Part shown: positions 1-11,772 of the stretch, in pieces | Numbering within the stretch: the stretch's first letter is position 1 | How the letters are laid out: each line of letters begins with the position of its first letter | Origin: Welwitschia mirabilis | Taxonomy: Eukaryota; Gnetophyta; Gnetopsida; Welwitschiales | Direction: 5' to 3' | Assembly: GCA_051453625.1 (NCBI GenBank) | Contig: JBOZIK010000001.1 | Coordinates: forward strand, 126,883,359-126,939,908 | Length of the DNA stretch: 56,550 bases | The notes under the pieces: model-generated | The model's database searches: none | The model's input: the letters and a program-made list of their open reading frames with translations, nothing else | Told to the model about the DNA's origin: nothing | Program-made: the position numbers and the translations under genes

Positions 1-53
<53 letters not shown>
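1..53. repeat. (TC)n microsatellite
   Basis: A TC dinucleotide run with one interruption (TTT near base 43). It starts at the window edge, so its full length is unknown. No gene is attached to it. Confidence 0.97.
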
Positions 54-1491
54 AAAATGGTTTCATCTAATTGAAAGTGATACTTGATACAGTGTTACGT
101 CTCTTATCTCTTCTTGATTCCCTTACTTTTAACCATGCTTTTCCTATGTGCCTTTCATTTTTCGCGCTTCTTCTTAGCACTACTTTGTATTCTTTAACAT
201 TTATTTATTAGAACTAATCTTCTATTATGTTCCTCCACTGTTCCTTTATTTTCATCCATGCAACTAGTAGTCTTATCTTTAAATACCAATGCAATTTCTT
301 CAAAAGCTACATCTCTTCCCAAGCACTAGCAATCCCCTTATCCATGTTCCCTCTTACATCATGATATATTCCTTTGATATCTCACATTACATTTCTTTTC
401 TCAGACTATGTCTTGCAATTGTATTTCATTAAGCCACGTTGTGTTTTTCTTTTTTTCTTAGATGTTTTCATAGCATTACTTTCAAGCAAAAATGATCTTC
501 CTTGATCAATCAACTTCATACTTCTGTTCATAGTATTCCTCAATTGTGCTTTCGATCAATGCATCTACTACACTTGTTAAATTTGGATTTTCCAAACATT
601 TTATTTTACAAGTCTAGTTATGGTTTTCTCCTTCTCATTGTTTCTAGATCAAAGGTTCTTCAAATAAGTTAGCTAGTTTAATTAGTCAAAGGGTGGTCCT
701 AGATTCAAATTCCTTTAAAGGCGCAAAGGTCATCATTTTTAAAATAAAATAATTTTATGATTCATATAACCCTTGGTCATCAACTAATTCAACATTAATC
801 TATAATTAAGCTATTTATGATTATAAGAATGATTATCACTTAAAAGTTGGGACCCAATTGCTTATAATATTATAACTTATACCTTACTACCTAATAAAAT
901 ATTTCCTTCCTTAATCTCCTCACTCTTAAGAGGGTATACATAAGTATCATATGAAATCGATTTAGTTAAATATAAATTATCCATATCTACTTTAACCTTA
1001 ATATAATTAAATGAATGAGTAATTTATTAAGTCTTGGGGTTGAGCATCATGTTTTAGTTTTAGCTTAAAGTAAATGTCAATAGTGATTCCCCATCCTCCT
1101 TTCCACCTCCTATGTCCTACTCTTTTACTTCATATCATATCATCTTTTTAACCATTTGATCTTTGACACCCTACTCATTATTTAGTGGATTACATTTTTA
1201 ATATGAACATATTAGAATATGAATTGAATGTGATCTAGTTCACTTTAGTTATGTTGAATAATGTCCTCCTCCTTGGTTCTTATTTTTCCACTTGTTAAGA
1301 CAATCTTAATCCTTATTTTTACATAATATTTCAATTAGAAAAAAAACAGGCCTTACTTCACTTTCAACTATACAAATTTTGGGGTTTTACATTTTGGTAT
1401 CAAAGCATTAGAGTGAGTTTTGAAGCTTTTAACATTAAAAATTTGGGACTTTACATAAAACATCACCTGTTATAATTATTATTGGAGAATT
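54..1491. other. Noncoding AT-rich stretch, no gene seen
   Basis: All frames are broken by frequent stops and no protein family is recognisable. Near its right end, around 1379-1406, the sequence resembles the end of an LTR followed by a primer-binding site; that is listed separately. The rest shows no structure I can name. Confidence 0.6.
1395..1406 (+). other. Decayed tRNA-iMet primer-binding site (LTR end relic)
   Basis: The bases TGGTATCAAAGC differ at one position from TGGTATCAGAGC, the site complementary to the 3' end of plant initiator tRNA-Met used by copia elements. The preceding TTTTACA could be the end of an LTR (CA) with a three-base spacer. The copia RT fragment starting about 100 bp downstream cannot be its direct continuation without a large internal deletion, since gag, protease and integrase are missing. 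Plausible but short, so uncertain. Confidence 0.4.
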
Positions 1492-2110
1492 TAATTCAAA
1501 AATAAAGACAAGAAGTTCTATGAATAATTTATGTGATCACATTTATTATGTTTCAAAAATAGAGCCCAAGAAATTTGAAGAATCTAAAAATCAGGAGGAA
1601 TGGATGATGGCAATGTAAGATGAATTACAATAGTTTAAGAGAAATGATGTTTGGAAACTTGTAGAAGGGACAAAAGATAATAATGTTATTGGGACTAGGT
1701 AGATTTTTAAAAACAAATGTAATGAAGAAAACAATGTCATTAAAAATAAGGAAAGATTAGTAGCATAAGGATACAGCCAGATAGAAGGCATTAATGTTGG
1801 TGATACTTTTGCTCCTGTTGCAAGGCTAAATAGCATTAGAATGTTTTTGTATTTTGTAGCCTTAAAAAATTTCAAAGTGTATCAAATGGATGTTAAAAAT
1901 GCTTTTTTAAATGGTACCTTAAATGAAGAAGTTTATGTAGAGCAACCCCAAGATTTTATTAATCCTCATGAAACTGATCATATGTATAGGCCTAAGAAAG
2001 TTTTGTATGAATTAAAGCAAGCTCCAAGAGCTTAATATAAGAAGCTAGCTACTTTTTCAAATGATAATGGATATATTTATGGAATAGTAGATAAAACTTT
2101 ATTTGTAAAT
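1492..2110 (+). pseudogene. Ty1/copia reverse transcriptase fragment (copia I)
   Basis: This is the start of a copia-type reverse transcriptase. The reading includes the family words VYQMDVKNAFLNG, EEVYVEQP and LKQAPRA (1841-2035). It aligns without large gaps to 9614-10200 of the complete copia element downstream; 66 of 70 bases agree between 1870-1939 and 9991-10060 by eye. The homology begins abruptly near 1492, so gag, protease and integrase are missing. Stops interrupt it, for example CAA changed to TAA at 1766-1768 (Q in the other copy at 9887-9889) and a Trp codon to TAG just after 1696. The right side runs into an assembly gap. It is a dead fragment of the same family as the 6.2-13.1 kb element. 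Confidence 0.92.
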
Positions 2111-2210
2111 NNNNNNNNNNNNNNNNNNNNNNNNNNNNNNNNNNNNNNNNNNNNNNNNNNNNNNNNNNNNNNNNNNNNNNNNNNNNNNNNNNNNNNNNNN
2201 NNNNNNNNNN
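2111..2210. other. Assembly gap (100 N)
   Basis: Exactly 100 N, the usual placeholder for a gap of unknown size. The RT domain to its left is cut here, so the true distance to the right-hand sequence is not known. Confidence 0.99.
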
Positions 2211-3978
2211 ACTTAGTAATGCCACATATCACTATTGCATATTGCAGTCATTACTATCACATGTTCATCAATGATGCAAGTTATTTTAAAGGTAAAATTT
2301 AATCAAATCCATAATTGCATTCAATTCAACTTTGCATGATAAGTTAGGAACATGAGATTTGAGATGATTTGCTCAGAATGACTATAGGTGCCAAGTGACT
2401 ATATGATGGTACTAACATTTTATCCTAGAAGATCATCAAAATTAAGCATGTTCTTAAGTATTCTAAAAATGTCATGAGTAAATGATAAGTTCATAACTAA
2501 TCTAGAAAAATAATAGAAGACATGTTTTTATGATAAATCAGTTATATCAATGTTTTTCATTAAGATAAATTGGTTAATAAACTTGACCAAAACATGAATT
2601 TTTATATGTTAACAATATGATATGTTCTTCTTCAAGTGAAGTATGTACAATATTTATAGGTTAAAATTAGGATTTATAATTAGGGTTTCCAAGGCCTAAT
2701 AGGATCATATTTTTAGAATGCCTAAAGTATATGCAATTATTATTTAGTCATGGAGTTAAATTAAGGGGTTATTCTTATAAAATATTTTATGTTCATCTTC
2801 TCTTTGTGGAAATGGTCACAATAGATTACTTGCATTAAGAGAACTTAGAATATAAGCATGGTATTATTCTAATCAAAGTAACTAGTACCACTGCTTCTAA
2901 AATTAGAATCACTACTAATTAGGCTTATCATTCCTCCATTGTCTTCCATAATACTCTAGATGATATATTTATCCTATATAATAATAACGTTAAGGCAATT
3001 TTTTAGTAAAACTATATATTTATGGCCTTAAGCATAATAAATACATTAAACATTATAATGATTAATTAATCATGCTAACAAAGTCTAAATTCCTTGATGT
3101 AAATGTTAATTTTTACATGTTATCATATAGCCTAATTAATCTTTACTAGTCCTATAGCAAAAAACATGTGTTAAAATATAGGTAACATGATAAAAATTAT
3201 AAATAAATTCAATCAAGTATAAAAAAAATAAAGGGTTTCTAAAAAAAACTGGCTAATATATTTTTAACTTACACTCAAGTAAAAGAATAAATCATGAAAA
3301 GATAGATACTTAAGTGTAAATGTCACTTTCTTCAACAAAAGATAAACTTTATCCTCATAGTTTGAAAGATGAGAAATTAAATGTGAATATAATAAGAAAT
3401 GAATGATGCATATGCTAATGTAGTATAAAATAAGCTAGAAATAAAAATTAATAAAAAGAGAATGTTTAAAGCATGATTAAACCAAAAAATATGAAATGAA
3501 AATTAATGTAAATAAAAGACTAAAAATCAAAATAACCTTTGATTGTAATGACTTAATTTCTGAACGTAAAATTTATAATTACACGAATGATTATAAGATG
3601 AGTAAAAATGGAAGAAAAATGAGAAATAGATATGATGATTTTGGAATGGAGAAGTAAGTGATAAAACATAATTAATCAATTTCAATAAAACTTTAATAGA
3701 GACCTAAATGCTAAAAATACAAAAAATGTGATGTATAGTATCCTTATAAAAAAGAAATCTATTTGTATAGGTTAAGGTAGCAATACTAGTTAGGGAGGCA
3801 AATGGTATTAGCTTTGTTAAGAGTTATACCTTGAATCTTACATTTTAAAGCCTTAAAACTAAATTAAGAATTTTACAGGCAAGTATCAGTTTAGAATCAA
3901 AACCAGATTTATAAAAATAGAAATTCATGTTGATTTTTCATTAAGTATAAGATGAAAGCACAATTTGTCTACAAAAAC
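2211..3978. other. Noncoding AT-rich stretch, no gene seen
   Basis: Roughly three quarters A+T with stops in all frames. No RT continuation is visible after the gap. The purine-rich text near 3180-3700 resembles in style the 3' noncoding part of minus-strand retroelements elsewhere in the window, but I could not align it convincingly. It may be the 3' noncoding part of whatever carried the minus-strand ORF at 4-5 kb. Confidence 0.5.
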
Positions 3979-5130
3979 TTAAAACATACAAATGGAAAAT
4001 GATGTGTGTATGGATGTGAGTGAGTATGAGAGATAAAGAGGGGGAGAGAGAAATATATTCAAAGATCTTCTATGAAAAGTCAATCTCTCAAACTTTTTTT
4101 CTATCTCTTCTTGTTTCTTTAACATCTGCTTTTGCTTTTTTAGAATCTTTTTCATTTCCCCCACTAAATTCCCAATCTAAATCCTCTGAGACTTAAGGAC
4201 TTCCTTCAAAAGATATCACTTGAAGTAGTGAATGAATATCCATGAGCAGTGGAAGGATGAGTAAAATAAAGTAAAAAATAAAATGTATGAAAGGATTCAC
4301 CAATAAGAGCTTTTCCATTTCTTCTTGTAGTGGGTGGAGTGTAGGAAGAAGAAGAAACTTGAAAAGAAGGAAAAGTTATTTGTAAATGTTTTTCTTCTTG
4401 AATCACTTGAAGAATCCTTAAAATATAATCCTAATTCTTATACCTACTAAGTTGAGTAATCATTTTAGGGGTAATAGTTTCTGTGAAGTTTATTTTTCAT
4501 TCCTTAAAGTCTAAATTCTAAGCTAGGGTATTATAGATCAAGTTTGAAACTAAACAAGGGAAGGAAAGAGTACTTTTACAGCCCATATCATTTCATATAG
4601 TAGTAAAGAAAAATTTGACTATTTCAAAAGGTTTACTATCTTGGATAATCTTAATTATATTAAGGTGACTAATATAGGAATTATTTACATGAAATGTGGG
4701 TAAAATATTTTGAATGATAAATCTATAAAATTCAAGTTGGGTTTTATAAAGGCATTTACAAGATAATTATTCATATCTATTGACTATATATTCAATATTA
4801 AGTATAGCATAATAATAGCTAAGGAATTTAATATATAAGATAAGATATCATGATTTTCAACTCCTAAGAAGGCTTTTACATCATTAAGAAAAATAATAAA
4901 GGAAGTTTGGTGAATAGAGAAATGGATTACCCAAGAGTCATCTTCATCTATTATTGCATGCTAGTAGAACTCTAAAATAGTTTTTAAGAAGTAGTAAGTA
5001 TTATCTTTCTTTAATAAGTAGTTCCAATTTCTTTCTTGAATTCTATTAAGATAGAAAAGTAAAAACAAGGAAAGAAATGATGTAAAGATTCCTTCTTCCA
5101 AAAATGATCCTACTCATTTAGTCATGGTGG
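3979..5130 (-). pseudogene. Decayed ORF of unknown transposon-like protein
   Basis: I do not recognise the protein with confidence. Reading the minus strand from about 5130 down to 3979, one reading with few stops and some frame changes has protein-like composition: a segment with WVIHFSIHQ and FLGVENHDI (about 4930-4840), then one with ILPTFHVNNSYISHL and NDMGCKSTLSFPCL (about 4720-4560), a Ser/Pro/Thr-rich linker (about 4380-4300), and a Lys/Glu/Gln-rich heptad segment containing KKQKQMLKKQEEIEKKFERL (about 4150-4080) that should form a coiled coil. The middle part recalls the loosely defined 'putative plant transposon protein' family (ILP, then FP and L patterns), which is inference only. 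No catalytic motif was seen. Confidence 0.4.
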
Positions 5131-6228
5131 CGTAAAATGACATAATAGAAGAAAGAAAGAGAAATAAAAATGAAAGGAAGATGAAGGCAAAAGTTTAAAA
5201 AGTAAAAAATGGATTGAAGGAAAAATAGTTTAATTTTTTATATGAAAAATGAACTTAGTAATGAATTAGAAACTAAGAGGAAGCCAAAATAGATTTTCCA
5301 AAGAATGTTGGACACACAGAGAGAAAAATAGATGGTGATGCTAGTGAGGATAGACGACAATGCCAACAGAACATAGAGACATAGGTCTAAGAAATACAAG
5401 AGTAGTTGTAGTAGAATGAAGGTCATAGAAACTATGCATGCTCAGCACACATCATTAAAAAATCATGGGTTTTCTAGAAAGTGAGTGAAATGAGGACCAT
5501 TAGATGACTATATTTTATTAATGCTTCATATTTATTTTACCTTGAATTTAGACATGGATAAATGAACTAAATCATAAAACCACACTATATTTCTTGGTGT
5601 GTTTTTTGATATAAGGAAAAATAAAATATTATGGTCTAGTATGAATGATTAAAGTGAATGGAAATGTGATGAAATAAATGAATGAAATAACGAACCCTAC
5701 TCTGCATCCTATAAATAAATGAGACACGATGGGTACAAGCTAATAATCTTATCTATTTATATAATTTTGGGTGGATCCTTTACTAAGAAAAAGAAAAGTA
5801 TAAACTACTAGGTCCTTACAAATCCATAATTAACCAAAGAATCTCAAGTTTAATTTGTTAAAACAAACAAACTAAAGATTTCTATAATTCCACTTTAATT
5901 TTATTTCTTTTTCTTCCTTTTCCATAGGTAGTAAAGTTTCTAGAATTTGATCTTATTGAGAATTCAATGTTGTGATACTTCATTTAAACAAATTTAACAT
6001 GTTGTATAACGAGGATTTAGTGCTACATTACCAAAAAACATCTATAATCCCTATGTAGATGAATGTATCATAAATGAATTATTGAAGCTATATTATTAGT
6101 AGGCATACATATCCCCAATGTAGTTAACTAAAACAAATAGAAATGATTATAAAAATGTATTAAAATAGCTCAAGATTTTTTTGATTTTCTTTTCTATTTA
6201 TTATTTCTTTTTGTTTTTATGTTTATAG
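5131..6228. other. Noncoding flank of the copia II element
   Basis: No coding segment, LTR or RNA gene is visible. An AAATGAACTAAATC-type AT-rich text continues to the left LTR of the copia element at 6229. The five bases before that LTR (tatag) do not match the five after the right LTR (acatc), so no target-site duplication is left. Confidence 0.55.
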
Positions 6229-7408
6229 TATTAGATTATGTATTGTCAAATGCGATGAAACTAATGTTTTTTTAAAGCAAAATTTATGTATATTATGCAA
6301 AATATATTGATCACTTATAGGTTAGAACCTAAAGCTAGGAATGTCACATTTTGATCACTAAACACATCTAGAGCAAACTCTTAGAATAGAACTGAATTCA
6401 GAGGGCTTGACTAGACTTTTGAAAGGTTGATGAAACCTGTGAACCTAAGAACCAGTACCCCTAAATGAATCATTAAGGATTGATCGAATACCTGAGGGGT
6501 TGACTAAACCTATTGTAGAAAGCTAAAATGAATTTTATCAGGAACAAGTGGGTGATCAGATAGATACGCAAGCGACCGGATGAGCAGTCAACTAGACCCT
6601 AAGGAGTCGATTAGGCATGAAGTCGTAAGAAACTAGGGTGATTAAATAGTTCACTTGGGCAACATGTTTAAGTCATAACACTAGGAGGGGTGATAGGACA
6701 TCTGAGGAGTTGACTGGCTAAAATAAAACAAAAAATTTATATCCATTACGTAACCCTTTTATAACCGTTGGAAGTGCATTTTTAATTGTAATAACCCTAA
6801 AAGTATTCCATTATAAATAGCCAAGATAAAAATCACTGTAGGACCTTTTTCTGAATAATTAAAACTTGTGATTTATCATTGTACTATCTTAGCATTGCAC
6901 TCCTAACCAAAGACAAGTCAACATTTATTATATCTTTGCATACAAGGTCATATCTTTGTACTTCATTATTCTTAGTTTGTATCATTTATAGGATAAGAGC
7001 TTTATTACTATCAATAAGCCAAAGAATAGTTGATATTAATTTGCTTGGATATTTTACCATCACTGCTACATCTTTTGAAGGTTAAGACTTAGCCTACAAA
7101 AGTCCATTTGAAAAGGTTGAGAATTAGCTTGCAAAAGTCCATGTGTAAAGGTTATATGTAAACCTATAATACCTAAAAGAGTTAATGAAGATTTGGATTA
7201 GGCTTAGTAATAAGTTGATCAACCACTATAAAACTTATATGCATCTGATCAGTATTTTTATGCTTTCTATTATTTTCATTTTTTTGAATATTTTCAGTTT
7301 TCATGCATAAGTTTCCTAGTGATCTATTTCAAGCAAGTTTTTATTATGAGTTTATTTAAATATTTTAAGAACTTATTCATCTATTCTATATGGTTCTAGA
7401 TCCCTACA
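6229..7408 (+). repeat. 5' LTR of copia II
   Basis: It starts TATTAGATTATG and ends CCCTACA just before the PBS, and it aligns along its length to 11773-13119. A TATA box (TATAAATA, 6812-6819) stands in the same relative place in all three LTR copies of the family. The region 6400-6720 holds repeated words of the type GG-T-TYGAYYAGAC. It is about 170 bp shorter than the 3' LTR; at least one deletion removes the segment corresponding to about 12900-12925. Confidence 0.92.
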
Positions 7409-7410
7409 TT

Positions 7411-7422
7411 TGGTATCAGAGC
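7411..7422 (+). other. Primer-binding site, tRNA-iMet
   Basis: TGGTATCAGAGC is the perfect 12-base complement expected for the 3' end of plant initiator tRNA-Met. It lies two bases after the LTR end, the usual copia spacing. Confidence 0.95.
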
Positions 7423-7473
7423 TAAGTTGAGTCTATATTAAGATTTTAACTAATTTAGACTCTAGAACCCAAA

Positions 7474-8280
7474 ATGAGTAATCCCTCTTTTGAATTTTTA
7501 ACTATGCCTTTTTTAAACAACTATACTCTTATTGGTATATTTTGAATAGTATGTGAATATATTTTCAAGCAGATGGCAAATTGTGGATATGAAAAGGAGT
7601 CATGAGAAAGTGACAATAGATTAGGTCAAGATTCTGATAAAGATAGAAGACTATCTTTCATGATGATTATGCCTCCTATATAGAACTTGATTAGTACATC
7701 AGAGAATGATGCTTTGGATGTAATTAATGAAGAATAGGATGAGATAGAAGATATCTATCAAGAACTATATGTGAAATGTGAAAAGCTAGGAAAGAGGATA
7801 AATGATCTAAACAAGATTGTAAAGTCTCTTATGAAAGAAAAGAAGAAAATGGATCCAAAGTACAAAAAGATCAAATCTAAAAATTTCAATCTCATTTTAT
7901 AGATAAAAGATTTATCTCATTTTGTTAATAAATTTTTTAGTTATTCTTCCAAATTATAATAGATGATTGAAGTTCAAAAACTTGCTAGTCATAAGTTAGG
8001 TATTTACTTCATCTGCCAAAAACTGCAAAGGCAGCAAAATTAGGTAATGTGGTAAAGTAAGTTCATCTAAGTTACTTGTCATTTTTGTAGAAAGAAAGGA
8101 CATCCAAAAATTTTCTAGAATGATAAAAATTTAATGTCTTTTTTAAATTTAGTAAGTTCTTTTCCTCTTAAATTTATTCCAAAAGGAGGTATACCACATA
8201 ATTCTAAAAAGACTAATTGAGTGAAAGCTAATGATCTTAAAAGTCTTTTCAATTTAGATAGCTTTCAAGGTCTCAAATAA
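7474..8280 (+). pseudogene. copia II gag, internally deleted
   Basis: The ATG at 7474 follows the PBS by about 50 bases and begins a Met-Ser-Asn-Pro start typical of copia gag. A TNY-YW-like segment follows, and then the reading jumps to a late-gag linker rich in Glu and Lys (YQELYVKCEKLGKRINDLNK, about 7756-7815), so the central nucleocapsid-core region is missing. The CCHC zinc knuckle is at 8077-8118 with spacing Cys-X2-Cys-X4-His-X4; the last Cys codon is now TAG. Several other stops occur. A product could not be made; gag would normally form the virus-like particle. Confidence 0.85.
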
Positions 8281-9739
8281 AAGTAGCTGATATTTGGATA
8301 ATGGATGCTCAAGACATATGATGAGAGAAAAATAGAGATTCAAGGAATTAAGTAACTTTAATGGAGGAGAAGTAGCTTTTTATGACAATAGAAGAGAAAA
8401 ACTAGAAGGTATCAAAAGCATCAGAGGAGATAACCTTCCTAGAATTAATGAAGTTTTATATGTGAATGGTTTAAAGCATAATTTATTNNNNNNNNNNAAG
8501 TCAAAATGTGAAATTTTGCATGAAAAATTAAATGATGTTATCCTTAGAGTAAATAGAATAGACAATGTTTTATATCATAGATCAATCATTTTCCCCATGT
8601 TATTTTTTTCATGTTGCTTAAGAAGAGCTTTGGAATAAATGATTAGGTTATGTTAATTATGATCAATTAAAAATAATTATTCCTAAAAACATTGTGAAAG
8701 ATATTCCCAAGATAAATGTATAAAAACAGAATTTATATGATGCATGCCAAAAGGACAAACAAATAATAAATTCACATAAAAGTAAAAACCAAGATGTTAT
8801 AGCTATGCTATTAGAGCTCATTCATATGGATTTGATAGGTCCCACTTAAACTTGAAGTCTAGGTTATTTTCTTACTATAATTGATGACTTCTCTAGATAT
8901 ACTTAGGTTTCTTTTCTATCAAATAAATCTAAAAGATACAAATATTTAATTGAGATATGGAATAAGATTCAAAATGGGAAAAGGTACACCATAAAAAAAA
9001 AAGAAGTGATCATGATGGTGAATTTGAAAACCATTTATTTAATAAATATTACATTAATAATTGAATTAACAAAATGGTATATCTAAAAGAAAGAATAGAG
9101 TCCTCCAAGAAATGGCATGAACTATGTTAAATGATAAGGAGATCTCTAAATCATTTTGGGCTGAGGCTATTAGCACAGCATGCTATATTATTAACAAACT
9201 TTATCTTAGACCCAGTATACATAAAATGCCATATGAGCTATGGAAAGGAAGACAACCTAATATTTCATATGTTAAAGTCTTACGAAGTAAATGTTATGTG
9301 CTAAAAGATAGAGAACATTTAAGCAAATTTGACTCTAAAGCCGATGAAGCTATATTTCTAGGCTACTAAACTAGAAGTAGAGAATATTAAGTTTTTAACA
9401 AGAGAATTTTAATGATAGAAGAGTCAATTAATGTGCAAATTAATGAGATTGACATAAGAATAAATTGTTTAGATGATAAGGAAATCATATTTACAAGTAT
9501 CCCCATAACTAATGAAGTGACTACTGAAAACAATGAAGCTCTTGTAAAAGAAGGTATAACTAAAAGGTTTAAAGAGTTAAAAGATCACTTATTAAAATCT
9601 ATTATTAGAGAAGTTAGTTCAAAAATAAATACAAGAAGCTCTATGAATAATTTGTGTGCTCACATTTGTTATATTTCAAAAATAGAGCCGAAGAAATTTG
9701 AAGAAGCTAAAAATCATAAGGAATGGTAATGACAATGCA
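8281..9739 (+). pseudogene. copia II protease and integrase remnant
   Basis: The aspartic protease active site (normally DSGCSRHM) reads DNGCSRHM at 8297-8305. The GAG-pre-integrase segment ends at a 10-N run (8488-8497). In the integrase zinc finger, His and Cys positions are lost (8637-8750). The catalytic core keeps the first Asp in HMDLIGP (8829-8831) and the second in SDHDGEF (9008-9010), but the third residue, Glu in NGIVER, is Lys (AAA, 9085-9087). After it, SFWAEAIS (about 9150) and a long open stretch to 9369 match the C-terminal part of copia integrase, followed by an acidic linker toward RT (9412-9720). Multiple stops and frameshifts make it nonfunctional. Confidence 0.9.
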
Positions 9740-10656
9740 AGATGAACTATAACAGTTTAAGAGAAATGATGTTTGGAGACTTATAAAAAGGCCAAAAGAT
9801 AAAAATATCATTGGGACTAAATGGATTTTTTAAACAAATGTGATGAAGAAAAGAATATCATTAAAAACAAGGCACAATTAGTCGCACAAGGCTACAACCA
9901 GATAAAAGGCATTGATGTAAGTGATACTTTTGCTCTTGTTGTAAGGCTAGATAGCATTATAATGTTTTTGTCTTTTATAGCCTCTAAAAATTTCAAAGTG
10001 TATCAAATGGATGTTAAGAGTGTTTTTTTAAATGGTACCTTAAATGAAGAAGTTTATATAAAGAAACCACAAGGTTTTATTAATCCTTATAAAATTGGTC
10101 ATGTTTATAGGCTTAAGAAAGCCTTGTATGGATTGAAGCAAGCTTCAAAATCTTGGTATGATAAACTAGCCACTTTTTTAAATGACAATGGTTATTTGTA
10201 GAAAACTTGATAAAGGATTTCATTATTATAGAAATATATATAAATGATATCATATTCGGTGCCTCAAATGAAATACTATCAAAAGAATTTACAACTATTA
10301 TGATAACAAATTTTGAAATGAGTATGCTTGATGAAGTGAAAATGTTTCTTGGACTACACATTAAGAAATTAAAAGATGGAATATTTATTTCTCAATCCAA
10401 ATATGTAAGATATCTAATGAAATATTTTGAATTAGAAAATGCAAAAATAACTAATACTCCTATATCAACATCTTGTAAAGTGAGTTTGGATGAGAATGAA
10501 AAATCAGTAGATCAAAAACTTTATAGGAGTATGATTGGAAGTTTATTATATTTGATTACATGTAGACCAAACATTATGTTTAGTATTGGATTATGTGTAA
10601 GTTATCAATCCCAACCAAAAGAATCACATTTACAAGTAGTAAAAAATAATAATTAG
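9740..10656 (+). pseudogene. copia II reverse transcriptase remnant
   Basis: The fingers and palm read KAQLVAQGYNQ, VYQMDVKSVFLNG and LYGLKQASKSWYDKL (9821-10201). A small frame break near 10201 follows, and then the rest of the palm through NTPISTS and VDQKLYRSMIGSLLYL to YQSQPKESH (10207-10640). The catalytic box, YVDD in active copia elements, reads YIND at 10237-10248: the first catalytic Asp is Asn (GAT to AAT). The region is otherwise the best-preserved coding part of the element. It shares its first 600 bp with the fragment at 1.5-2.1 kb. Confidence 0.93.
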
Positions 10657-11150
10657 GTATGTAAAAGGTACATCTAATTATGGTTTATGGTATTCTATAG
10701 AGACATCCTTTGAGCTTACAAGTTTTAGTGATGCAGATTGTGATGGATGTAAGGATGGTAGAAAGAATACAAGTGGAAATTGTTTTCTATTAGATTCATG
10801 CTTAGTAGGATGGATAAGTAAGAAACAAAATTAATCTTCCTTTCAACTGTAAAATCTAAATATATTGCAGCAAGGAGTTGTTCTGCTATTCTTTTATGGA
10901 TAAAAGAGATGTTAAAGGATTTTGATCTAAATTTTAAATAAGTTCCTATCTTTTATGATAATACTAGTGCTATAAAAATCTCTAAAAATTCTGTTCAGCA
11001 CTCAAGAATAAAAAAATATTAAGCTAAGGGATCACTTTTTAAGAGATCAAGTAGGAAAAAAAAAATTTCTATGAACTTTGTGAGTAAAAATTAAAAGTAG
11101 AAGATATTTTTATCAAACCCTTAAATTTTGATACTTTTCTTCATTTCAAA
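10657..11150 (+). pseudogene. copia II RNase H remnant
   Basis: The copia RNase H reads FSDADCDGCKDGRKNTSG and GWISKKQN (about 10720-10832), then a frame break, then segments corresponding to the Glu, the second Asp (FYDNTSAIKISKN-like, 10950-10995) and the C-terminal PLNFDTF (about 11120-11137). Stops and a frameshift interrupt it. It is the last coding domain of the element; the rest up to the 3' LTR is noncoding. Confidence 0.85.
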
Positions 11151-11424
11151 AATCAAATGGGAGTTATCTCATCATTTCCTGATTGATTGTAGAATAGTTG
11201 ACCAGATGTATGATTCAGTCAACTAGATGTAGTCAGTCAACTTACATGAAAGACTGGTTTCCTAAACCTTATCAGTTCTATAGGCCATTTCAAAGAATGT
11301 TAGAAGCTCAGAGTGGAAGATAGCCAAAGAAGAGGAAGACGAGAAATCTATTTATAGCTTTTCTCTATACTTATGTGTATTCTTCTATTTGATTGTGTGC
11401 ATTTTTCTCCTTTGTTATTAATGT

Positions 11425-11435
11425 CAAAAGGGGGA
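11425..11435 (+). other. Internal polypurine tract-like motif
   Basis: CAAAAGGGGGA lies about 340 bp before the 3' LTR. It has the form of a copia polypurine tract but is not next to an LTR. A second tract (11760-11769) sits at the LTR. Two such tracts in one 3' untranslated region may reflect a central-tract-like feature or an old rearrangement. Confidence 0.5.
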
Positions 11436-11759
11436 TAATTAGTTAGTTATTTGCACTTATTTTTATACTCTATCATTTGTGTCTCAATTTTTTAGTGCAA
11501 ATCCAATTTCCATATGATCTAGAATTTCTGATATATTGTATGATTAATCAAATATTTATGATTAAAATATTGTTTATTCTATATAGTTTTGGCTCTTAAA
11601 ATTGTCTTTAAATTTTGGCAAAAATTAAGGTCTTATCAAAACGTTTACATTTGATATCAGAAGGTTTAATATTTTTGCAAAAGATTAATAGGCATTTTGT
11701 GAGGGGAAGTTTTCTAAATTTTAATATTTTACAACTAAGGAATGTGTGCCATCAATGTC

Positions 11760-11769
11760 AAAGAGGAGG
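11760..11769 (+). other. Polypurine tract of copia II
   Basis: AAAGAGGAGG stands three bases before the start of the 3' LTR at 11773, where plus-strand synthesis is primed in this class of element. Confidence 0.8.
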
Positions 11770-11772
11770 TAT

